This document shows positions 1-5,190 of a stretch of 7,318 nucleotides of DNA, piece by piece; the first letter of the stretch is position 1, and each line of letters opens with the position of its first letter. The stretch covers positions 1 to 7,318 of the forward strand of contig JAKAXS010000128.1 of assembly GCA_021816505.1 (NCBI GenBank), in the 5' to 3' direction. The stretch comes from Pseudomonadota bacterium. GTDB taxonomy: Bacteria > Pseudomonadota > Alphaproteobacteria > Rhizobiales > Hyphomicrobiaceae. The translations under genes and the position numbers were made by a program. The notes below the pieces were generated by a model. That model had not been told where the DNA came from, did not search any database, and worked only from the letters and a program-made list of their open reading frames with translations.

Positions 1-528
1 ATCTTGCATGCGCTGCCGGATCGACCGGGTGATCGCCAGGCGCTTCATGATGATGCCGTGCAGCGTCTCACGCCTGAGATCCAGGAACCGGTACGTCAGC
101 CGCAGGTCTTCGGGATAGTCCGGCTCGCCGAACACCGGCAGCGGCAATTCCTTGGCGACCGACAGCGTCTCGATTTCCGACGCGAACACTTCGATCTCGC
201 CCGTCGGCAGTTCCGCGTTGGCCGTGCCGTCCGGCCGCTTGCGCACCAGGCCGTCGACCCGGATCACCCATTCCGAGCGCACAGCTTCCGCCGCTTTGAA
301 GGCCGGGCTGTCGGGATCGGCCACCACCTGGGTCAGGCCGTAGTGGTCGCGCAAATCGATGAACAGGACGCCGCCGTGGTCGCGGACCCGGTGAACCCAG
401 CCCGAGATGCGCGCCGTCGCGCCGATATCGGAACCGCGCAGGGCGCCGCAGTTATGCGAGCGATAGCGATGCAAGCTCCCGCTAGAGCCCGATTTTTGCA
501 CGGTTTTTTGCGTCTTGGCGTCAGTCAT
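1..528 (-). CDS. aspS: Aspartyl-tRNA synthetase, N-terminal part (3' end cut by window edge)
   Basis: Cytosolic class II aminoacyl-tRNA synthetase that attaches Asp to tRNA-Asp. The 176 visible codons carry the OB-fold anticodon-binding domain: [11 protein letters not shown] at residues 20-30, [11 protein letters not shown] at 43-53 and [15 protein letters not shown] at 55-69. The start of the catalytic domain follows ([15 protein letters not shown], near residues 143-157). The rest of this roughly 590-residue family lies beyond position 1. The His in RDHGG (H51) and the Gly in RPDG (G101) match, as I recall, the residues of non-discriminating enzymes that also charge tRNA-Asn; this is inference. 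The ATG at 526-528 gives about 19 extra residues compared with homologues, which usually begin at M-HRYR. A TTG at 472-474 falls exactly before HRYR, so it is an alternative start. It is divergent from rnd, with about 148 bp between the two starts. Confidence 0.95.
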   Translation of the reverse strand, partial: MTDAKTQKTVQKSGSSGSLHRYRSHNCGALRGSDIGATARISGWVHRVRDHGGVLFIDLRDHYGLTQVVADPDSPAFKAAEAVRSEWVIRVDGLVRKRPDGTANAELPTGEIEVFASEIETLSVAKELPLPVFGEPDYPEDLRLTYRFLDLRRETLHGIIMKRLAITRSIRQRMQD

Positions 529-567
529 CTCAGTCACGGTTTTTGGTTGATTTCTGGGGTCGGGCGG

Positions 568-596
568 ACAAGCACACGCGCGCCGCCGGGTGTCAA
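568..596 (-). promoter_or_regulatory. Candidate aspS promoter
   Basis: On the minus strand a perfect -35 box TTGACA (591-596, in the context CTTGACA, the alphaproteobacterial housekeeping form) is followed after 17 bp by a poor -10, GCTTGT (568-573). The predicted transcript would start near 560 and give a leader of roughly 30 nt before the ATG at 528. The -35 is convincing; the -10 is weak. Confidence 0.35.
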
Positions 597-607
597 GCCC
601 GGGCTTG
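594..607. promoter_or_regulatory. 14-bp perfect palindrome between aspS and rnd
   Basis: CAAGCCCGGGCTTG reads identically on both strands. Its minus-strand CTTG arm forms part of the aspS -35 box, and its plus-strand CTTG could be the core of a -35 for rnd (CTTGGT, 604-609). It may be back-to-back promoter cores or an operator for a dimeric regulator. No known operator is recognised. Confidence 0.35.
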
Positions 608-639
608 GTTACCATGTGGGTGAAACTACGCCGCAAGGC

Positions 640-668
640 GCGACAAGACCGGCTGAGTCAGCTATATC
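640..668 (+). promoter_or_regulatory. Weak candidate rnd promoter (possibly leaderless)
   Basis: GCGACA (640-645), a 17-bp gap, then TATATC (663-668). Transcription would begin at about 675-677, on or next to the rnd ATG at 677, giving a leaderless mRNA. This would agree with the lack of any Shine-Dalgarno sequence before that ATG. An alternative is CTTGGT (604-609) with a poor -10 near 627, giving a leader of about 40 nt. Confidence 0.25.
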
Positions 669-676
669 GCCCAACA

Positions 677-1837
677 ATGCGCGTGATTACCGACACCGAC
701 CAGCTGGCACAAGCCGTTCGCGAACTCTCCGTCCACCCCTTTGTGGCGGTCGACACCGAGTTTTTGCGCGAGCAGACCTTTTGGCCCGAGCTGTGCCTGA
801 TCCAGCTCGCCGGCCCCGGCGTCGAGCTGATCGTGGACCCGCTTGCGCCGGGCATCGATCTGAAGCCGTTCTTCGACCTGATGGCCGATACGCGGGTGGT
901 GAAGGTCTTCCACGCCGCGCGCCAGGACATCGAAATCGTCTATTCCGAAGCGGACCTCATTCCCTCGCCCGTGTTCGACACGCAGGTGGCGGCGATGGTG
1001 TGCGGCTTCGGTGAGAGCGTCAGCTACGTCAATCTGGTCAAGAAGGTCACCGGCCGCGACCTCGACAAGTCGTCGCGTTTCACGGACTGGAGCCGCCGCC
1101 CGCTGTCGGACAAGCAGCTCACGTATGCGCTTGGCGACGTGACGCATCTGCGCGACATCTACCTGCATCTCAAAACCGAACTCGAGGTGACCGGCCGCTC
1201 GTCCTGGCTCAGCGAGGAAATGGCCGAACTCACCGACACCAAGACCTATGAGGCGGCACCCGACGAAGCGTGGCGCCGCCTGAAGCTACGCGTCAAGAAC
1301 CGCAAGGCACTCGCCGTTCTGATGGAACTGGCCGCGTGGCGCGAGCGCCTCGCCCAGGCGCAGGACGTGCCCCGCGGCCGCATCCTCCGCGACGAAGCGC
1401 TCTATGATATCGCCAACCAGGCGCCGACCAGCACCGAGCAGCTGGGCGAACTGCGCACGCTGAGCGACGGCTTCTCGCGCTCGGCCCGCGCCAAGGAGAT
1501 CGTCGAGACCGTGAAGCGTGGCCTTGCGCGCGACTTCAAGGCCCTTCCGCAGCTGCCGCAGGGCCAGCCGCTTTCGGCTGAAGCCACGGCAACGCTCGAA
1601 CTTCTGAAGGTCCTGCTCAAGGCGGCGGCCGCCCGTCACCGGGTCGCACCGCGCCTGATCGCAGACTCGAGCGACCTCGAAGCCATTGCGGTCGATGCCG
1701 AGCCGGACGTGCCCGCAATGAAAGGCTGGCGCCGCCAGATGTTCGGCGAGGACGCATTGCGGCTGAAGCGTGGCGAACTGGCACTCACCTTGTCCAAGGG
1801 CGAGGTGCTCACCATCCCCGCCGGAAACGCCGGCTAG
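677..1837 (+). CDS. rnd: Ribonuclease D
   Basis: Cytosolic 3'-5' exoribonuclease of the DEDDy superfamily that trims 3' ends of tRNA precursors and other stable RNAs. The protein has 386 residues, about normal for alphaproteobacterial RNase D. The exonuclease domain (about 1-170) shows all catalytic residues: D26 and E28 in VDTEF, D84 in HAARQDIEI, and Y150xxxD154 in YALGDVTHLRDIY. An HRDC-type helical domain follows (about 200-285, containing RVKNRKALAVLMELAAWRE and PRGRILRDEAL), then a second helical C-terminal region. I chose the ATG at 677 because the protein then begins MRVITDTDQL directly before the first exonuclease strand, as homologues do. In-frame starts at 590 (GTG) and 614 (ATG) would add up to 29 unconserved residues. 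No clear ribosome binding site precedes 677. It is divergent from aspS. Confidence 0.95.
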   Translation: MRVITDTDQLAQAVRELSVHPFVAVDTEFLREQTFWPELCLIQLAGPGVELIVDPLAPGIDLKPFFDLMADTRVVKVFHAARQDIEIVYSEADLIPSPVFDTQVAAMVCGFGESVSYVNLVKKVTGRDLDKSSRFTDWSRRPLSDKQLTYALGDVTHLRDIYLHLKTELEVTGRSSWLSEEMAELTDTKTYEAAPDEAWRRLKLRVKNRKALAVLMELAAWRERLAQAQDVPRGRILRDEALYDIANQAPTSTEQLGELRTLSDGFSRSARAKEIVETVKRGLARDFKALPQLPQGQPLSAEATATLELLKVLLKAAAARHRVAPRLIADSSDLEAIAVDAEPDVPAMKGWRRQMFGEDALRLKRGELALTLSKGEVLTIPAGNAG

Positions 1838-1847
1838 CAGCGCGCCA

Positions 1848-1861
1848 CGTCGCCCGCGACG
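1848..1861 (+). terminator. Weak hairpin after rnd
   Basis: CGTCG-CCCG-CGACG forms a 5-bp GC-rich stem 10 bases after the rnd stop codon. It has no T-tract, so intrinsic termination is doubtful. It is listed only as the best candidate between rnd and the next gene. Confidence 0.2.
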
Positions 1862-1923
1862 GGTTCGCCCACCCTCCACCGTTCATGGCTGCATCAACGC
1901 AATGCCATAGAGGGCACCCCGTC

Positions 1924-2319
1924 ATGAAATCCAAACTGCTATTAGGTCTCGCCGGTCTGATGATGTTCTGCGCGCAAGCAGCATACGCGCAGGAGGCTGC
2001 GGGCGACGCCGCAGCGAGCACGCAGGTCGCCTGCAAAGCCGATATAGACACGCTGTGCAAGGACACGGCCGAAGGTCGCGGCAAGTTCAAGTGCCTGCGC
2101 GAAAACGAAGCCAAGGTGTCCGCCGGTTGCAAGACGGCGATGGATGCCGCGAAGGCTCAGCGCGAGGCGGTTCGCTCGGCCTGCAAGGCCGACCGCGAGT
2201 CCCTCTGCAAGGATGCAGGCGAGGAGCGCGGCGCCGGCATGAAGTGCCTGCGCGAGAACGCGTCGAAGGTTTCGCCCGATTGCGGCAAGGCCCTGGCGGC
2301 ACTCCCCGCGCGCAACTGA
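1924..2319 (+). CDS. Secreted cysteine-rich-repeat protein
   Basis: A small exported protein of 131 residues with no known enzymatic role. Residues 1-22 form a clear Sec signal peptide: K2 and K4, a hydrophobic LLLGLAGLMMF core, and an AYA|QE cleavage site. The mature part holds two tandem copies of a four-cysteine repeat. Copy 1 has Cys 37, 45, 57 and 69 (spacing 7, 11, 11); copy 2 has Cys 87, 95, 108 and 120 (spacing 7, 12, 11). Both carry ACKAD...LCKD...KCLREN..KVS..C. This matches the cysteine-rich repeat (GLG1-like, PF00839-type) seen in many short alphaproteobacterial periplasmic proteins. The eight cysteines could form four disulfides in the periplasm. I chose the ATG at 1924 because it leads straight into the signal peptide and has AGAGGG (1909-1914) 9 nt upstream. 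An upstream ATG at 1885 would put 13 residues before the signal. Confidence 0.85.
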   Translation: MKSKLLLGLAGLMMFCAQAAYAQEAAGDAAASTQVACKADIDTLCKDTAEGRGKFKCLRENEAKVSAGCKTAMDAAKAQREAVRSACKADRESLCKDAGEERGAGMKCLRENASKVSPDCGKALAALPARN

Positions 2320-2334
2320 TCTCGTGACAAGAAA

Positions 2335-2362
2335 GAGGTGCGCTCTGACAGGAGCGTGCCTC
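2335..2362. terminator. Strong hairpin, likely bidirectional terminator
   Basis: An 11-bp stem (2335-2345 with 2352-2362, two G-T wobbles) closes a 6-nt loop, TGACAG. It lies 15 bases after the stop of the cysteine-rich gene. On the minus strand it lies about 30 bases past the 3' end of the tRNA-Leu fragment and is followed by TTTCTTGTC. The plus-strand tail, GCTTTGCC, is poorer. It probably once terminated the intact tRNA-Leu and may also end the cysteine-rich gene. Confidence 0.5.
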
Positions 2363-2391
2363 GCTTTGCCTATTCAAAGATTGCGTAGAGG

Positions 2392-2446
2392 TGGTGCGGA
2401 CGGTGGGACTCGAACCCACACGACGTTGCCGTCTCAGGATTTTAAG
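2392..2446 (-). pseudogene. 3' fragment of tRNA-Leu(UAA), probable att site
   Basis: Read on the minus strand, this is the 3' part of a class II tRNA. It shows anticodon loop CTTAAAA (2446-2440, anticodon TAA at 2444-2442), the 3' strand of the anticodon stem TCCTG, a long variable arm GACG-GCAA-CGTC (2433-2422), a T arm GTGGG-TTCGAGT-CCCAC (2419-2403), the acceptor 3' strand CGTCCGC (2402-2396), discriminator A, and encoded CCA (2394-2392). The long variable arm and UAA anticodon identify leucine. The 5' half is absent: the five bases before the loop (GCGAA) do not form an anticodon stem with TCCTG, and no GCGGACG acceptor 5' strand is found up to the next gene. It cannot be a functional tRNA. 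A fragment that starts in the anticodon loop and runs exactly to CCA is typical of the direct repeat left by tyrosine-recombinase integration. Confidence 0.85.
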
Positions 2447-2501
2447 TTCGCTGCGCCTAGAGATAGTCCATTGTAATCGTTTGAGCAATTTGTACGCTAT
2501 C

Positions 2502-2525
2502 TGTGTATGTGTAAGCCACTGTGTA
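2502..2525 (+). repeat. Three TGTGTA direct repeats near the att site
   Basis: TGTGTA occurs at 2502-2507, 2508-2513 and 2520-2525, at offsets of 6 and 12 bases, about 55-80 bases inside the tRNA fragment. Short direct repeats at this distance could be arm-type binding sites for the element's integrase or an excisionase. No experimental motif is recognised, and chance in AT-rich DNA is possible. Confidence 0.35.
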
Positions 2526-2694
2526 AAAATGCTTGAACCCGATGACGTTGTTAGCAGATTCCTGAAACGCCCATCCTTAAAACTCCGATCTGCTTCGTAT
2601 GGAGCCGCGTCTGCCCTCACAAAAGGGGCAGCGCGCGAAAAGAAGCAGGTCCTGCTTTGGTGGAGAGTGGAGCCCTTCGCTTAGCGACAACGAT

Positions 2695-2755
2695 CGTCAC
2701 CCGCATGGGCGGAAACGTTAGAACCGGTTCCGGCGCGAAGCGCTAGAGCGTGACG
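2695..2755. repeat. Cluster of nested palindromes downstream of the kinase gene
   Basis: CGTCAC (2695-2700) and GTGACG (2750-2755) enclose CCGC-ATGG-GCGG (2701-2712), the perfect palindrome GAACCGGTTC (2721-2730) and GCGC-GAA-GCGC (2733-2743). The wording GAACCGGTTCC...CGCTAGAGC resembles interspersed extragenic palindromes of Rhizobiales genomes, though diverged. It lies 35-95 bases beyond the stop codon of the minus-strand kinase and could also shape its mRNA 3' end. No T-tract follows. Confidence 0.4.
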
Positions 2756-2789
2756 GCGCAGCCGGGTCGCGTCCCCCTTACACCTTCGT

Positions 2790-5009
2790 TCATTCGCGCT
2801 GTGCGGCGAGCGCAGCTTCTAGATCCTGAAGTGTGTAAGGCTTAGGAAGGCGGAAGAATTTGACCGCGTCGGCTGCCGGTAGCTCGGCATAGCCTGTCGC
2901 TAAAATGATCGGCATGTCGGGTTTCAGCGCTCTAATCTTTTGCATGAGTTCAGAGCCGGTCATCTGCGGCATCGCATGATCGGTGATAATAAGATCGAAG
3001 GGCTCGCTTTCGATAATCGAGAGCGCTTCCTTGCCTGACGACGCTGACATGACATTGTGCCCTAGCTCCTCCAGCATAGAAACTGCGCTCATGAGAATGA
3101 GAGCATCGTCGTCAACGACCAGCACTTTGAGGGTCTCGGACGCGGTGTGAAGCGATGGCCTTTGATCAGTGCTTGGCAATTCGTGCTCGTCAGCGGGTGA
3201 CGTGATTGCTGGCAGGATGACTTCGGCGCGCGTCCCGTGGCCGGGCGCGCTTTTGAGAAGCATGATGCCGCCCGACTGCTCGGCAAAACCCTGCACCATG
3301 GGGATTCCAAGGCCAGTGCCTTTCCCGATCCCCTTCGTGGTGAAGAAGGGCTCAGCTGCCCGCTGAAGCGTTGTCTCATCCATGCCGTGGCCGCTATCTG
3401 TGACCGACATGCAGACATAGGTTCCTGTTTTCAAGTTTACCGTGTCCCGCTCGACGACGGTCAGGTTGATCTCCACCTTGATCTCGCCGCTGCCGTCCAT
3501 GGCATCGCGCGCGTTGAGAACGAGATTGAGAAGCGCCGCTTCAAGCTGGTGCGGGTCTGCCATGACTTTGGGGAGATCAGCATCGACGTGAACACGTAGC
3601 TGGACTGCTCCGAGCGACCGATCCAAGAGCTCGGCCATCCCGGCGATGAGTGCTCCAACATCCGTCGGCTGTTTCTTGTGTTCGTGCTTGCGCGCAAAGG
3701 CGAGCATGCGGGATGTGAGCGAAGCGCCGCGCTTTGCGCCTTCTAGCGCGTGATCAACGAGCTTTAAGAGCGAGGCGTCATCTGGCAAGCGCTTACGTAA
3801 CAGCTCTAGGCTACCCATGATCGGCGTGAGCAGATTGTTGAAGTCATGCGCGATACCACCCGTCAGATTGCCGATCGCCTCCACCTTCCTTGATTGCGAC
3901 AGCGCTTCTTCCGCGCGCTGAACCGCCTCGGTACGTTCGGCCACCTGACGCTCAAGCTCTTCTATAAACCGGCGTTCTCCCTTGAGCACGTCAGCTTCAG
4001 ACCGAACGCGTTCGATGTGCGCCCACGACCGTTCTGTAACATCCTTGATCAAAGCCAGTTCGTGACTGGTCCACTCGTGTTTGTCCCGATGATGCACCGC
4101 CATGAGCGCGGTGAGGCGTCCGTTCTTGACGAGCGGTATGCAAATCGTAGCCCCTATGCCGATCGCCTGAAACGCAGCCGCCTCATGCGGCGCGATCTCC
4201 TTCAGGTTGTCGTTGATGATAAGAGGCAGGCCCGCGCTCAAGCGTTCGACAGCGAGCGCGCCAAAGTCGTCTAAACTGTAATGCCCGGTGATATGAGTCG
4301 CGCCCGGCGCGGCCCAGTCGCCGCGTATCGTCATACCGTTCTCGTTCTCGTCCATGTCTGCGTAGGCGCAGCTGGTGACAGCGAGGTACTCGCCGGTCAT
4401 GCGCGTTGTAATTTCGAGGATCTTGGCCGCGTTTGTGATGCGGCTCGTTTCCATGCCCAAGGCATCAAGAAACGCAAGGCGTGTTTCGTTCTGCTTGAGG
4501 GCCCGCTCCGCTTTCACGCGGTCTGAGGTTTCAACTACGATTGCCATGACACCCAAGGGCACACGGCGCTCATCGTAGATCGGCGAGTAATCGAGATTCA
4601 TCCAGACCTGTTCGGGCTTGCCCGTCCGGTACAGCGTGAGTTCCTGGTCGCGATAGGAGAGCGTCTTGCCGGAAAGCCCGACCTTCATCACATTGTCGTT
4701 GAAGTCGGCGACTTCCGGCCACCCTTCCCGCACCTTTGATCCAAACAATGCCGGGTGCCGACCGCCCGCGAACACGGAATAGGCATCGTTATAGATCATG
4801 ATGCCGTCCTCTCCCCAGAGCGTCACGATGGGGACAGGAGAAGCGAGGATCAGTTCAACCGTTGTGGTGAGGGGTGTCGGCCACGACGAGCGCGCTCCAA
4901 GTGAGGTCGATGCCCAGTCGAAGGAATTTAAAATGCGCGCTGCGGGAGCGTCCGGAGGACCGTTCGCGGATTCCACTGCCTGCCTATCTTTAATAGCATC
5001 TGAGCTCAT
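2790..5009 (-). CDS. Soluble PAS-GAF hybrid histidine kinase with receiver domain
   Basis: Two-component sensor kinase of 739 residues that autophosphorylates on His and passes phosphate to its own receiver. A PAS domain spans about 30-165 (starts FDWASTSLG, contains IYNDAYSVF), a GAF domain about 178-335, and a coiled-coil linker about 345-373. The HisKA domain has its H-box at IAHDFNNLLTPI (phosphoacceptor H388). The HATPase domain shows an N-box NLVLNARDAM (N499), a G1-box DSGHGM (D538) and a G2-box GKGTGLGIP (562-570). The C-terminal REC domain has acidic D633/D634, phosphoacceptor D677 in ITDHAMPQ, T705 and K723. No signal peptide or membrane helix is seen, so it senses a cytosolic cue of unknown nature. 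The ATG at 5009 has AGGGG 4 nt upstream; an in-frame TTG at 5066 would add 19 residues with no supporting site. No DNA-binding regulator is adjacent, so its output partner is unknown. Confidence 0.92.
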   Translation of the reverse strand: MSSDAIKDRQAVESANGPPDAPAARILNSFDWASTSLGARSSWPTPLTTTVELILASPVPIVTLWGEDGIMIYNDAYSVFAGGRHPALFGSKVREGWPEVADFNDNVMKVGLSGKTLSYRDQELTLYRTGKPEQVWMNLDYSPIYDERRVPLGVMAIVVETSDRVKAERALKQNETRLAFLDALGMETSRITNAAKILEITTRMTGEYLAVTSCAYADMDENENGMTIRGDWAAPGATHITGHYSLDDFGALAVERLSAGLPLIINDNLKEIAPHEAAAFQAIGIGATICIPLVKNGRLTALMAVHHRDKHEWTSHELALIKDVTERSWAHIERVRSEADVLKGERRFIEELERQVAERTEAVQRAEEALSQSRKVEAIGNLTGGIAHDFNNLLTPIMGSLELLRKRLPDDASLLKLVDHALEGAKRGASLTSRMLAFARKHEHKKQPTDVGALIAGMAELLDRSLGAVQLRVHVDADLPKVMADPHQLEAALLNLVLNARDAMDGSGEIKVEINLTVVERDTVNLKTGTYVCMSVTDSGHGMDETTLQRAAEPFFTTKGIGKGTGLGIPMVQGFAEQSGGIMLLKSAPGHGTRAEVILPAITSPADEHELPSTDQRPSLHTASETLKVLVVDDDALILMSAVSMLEELGHNVMSASSGKEALSIIESEPFDLIITDHAMPQMTGSELMQKIRALKPDMPIILATGYAELPAADAVKFFRLPKPYTLQDLEAALAAQRE

Positions 5010-5020
5010 CAATCCCCTGA
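5010..5020 (-). promoter_or_regulatory. Ribosome binding site of the kinase gene
   Basis: On the minus strand CAGGGGATTG immediately precedes the ATG at 5009. The AGGGG core with a 4-nt gap is the clearest Shine-Dalgarno sequence seen before any gene here, and it decides for this start over the upstream TTG at 5066. Confidence 0.6.
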
Positions 5021-5033
5021 TCTGTAGTGACGC

Positions 5034-5062
5034 ATTAGGCGCTGATGGGCATGACAAAGCAA
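5034..5062 (-). promoter_or_regulatory. Candidate kinase promoter
   Basis: Minus-strand TTGCTT (5062-5057), 17-bp spacer, CCTAAT (5039-5034; 4 of 6 to TATAAT). A start near 5027 would leave a leader of about 18 nt that contains the AGGGG site. The -35 matches only 3 of 6, so this is a modest prediction. Confidence 0.3.
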
Positions 5063-5070
5063 GCAAACTT

Positions 5071-5093
5071 GGTTTTCCAGAATGAGGAAAACC
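5071..5093. promoter_or_regulatory. 23-bp inverted repeat between nhaA and the kinase gene
   Basis: GGTTTTCC-AGAATGA-GGAAAACC: perfect 8-bp arms with a 7-nt spacer. It lies about 100 bases after the nhaA stop codon and 8 bases upstream of the candidate kinase -35 box. It could be an operator for the kinase promoter or a transcription-terminating hairpin for nhaA. There is no proper T-run after it on the minus strand (AAGTTTGC), which favours an operator. Confidence 0.45.
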
Positions 5094-5190
5094 GCAAAAC
5101 TGCCTGAGGCTATAGCCAAAGCTGAGCTAACGCCGCTGCCGCGCGATAATTACGAGCGAACGCAGCAAACAGTTCCTGCTGATGGACCGC

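Larger units (their letters stand above)
2447..2789. other. Non-coding end of the putative island
   Basis: No credible gene lies in these 343 bases. The first part is clearly AT-richer than the backbone: bases 2461-2520 are 38% GC by hand count, against 62% for 1201-1260 in rnd. It contains three copies of TGTGTA (2502, 2508, 2520), a small hairpin CTGCCC...GGGCAG near 2610-2630, a hairpin AAGCAG-GTC-CTGCTT near 2643-2657, and a palindrome cluster at 2695-2755. This is the kind of DNA expected just inside an att site, where integrase arm sites lie. Confidence 0.5.

Noticed and set aside
4..1014. Long plus-strand open frame of 336 codons over aspS and the start of rnd
   Set aside because: It runs antisense to aspS and out of frame with rnd, both of which have clear family motifs. 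Its Arg/Ala/His-rich sequence is typical of a high-GC shadow frame.
2391..2684. Plus-strand open frame of 97 codons beginning VRTVGLEPTRR
   Set aside because: Its first part is the antisense of the tRNA-Leu fragment, a well-known source of false GLEPT-type proteins. It has no ribosome binding site, no recognisable domain, and the rest lies in AT-rich non-coding DNA.
2392..2789. tRNA-Leu(UAA) interrupted by a group I intron
   Set aside because: Such introns occur in this tRNA in other bacteria, but no 5' exon (GCGGACG acceptor strand) is found upstream on the minus strand. The base before AAAATCC is T rather than the terminal G of a group I intron, and the gap holds no visible intron core.
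2790..5009. Kinase as a phytochrome or light sensor
   Set aside because: It has PAS and GAF domains but no PHY domain and no recognisable chromophore-binding cysteine motif, so no light-sensing role can be claimed.
5108..5117. Palindrome GGCTATAGCC
   Set aside because: It is a perfect 10-bp palindrome, but with no spacer, no repeats elsewhere in the window and no promoter next to it. Chance is likely.
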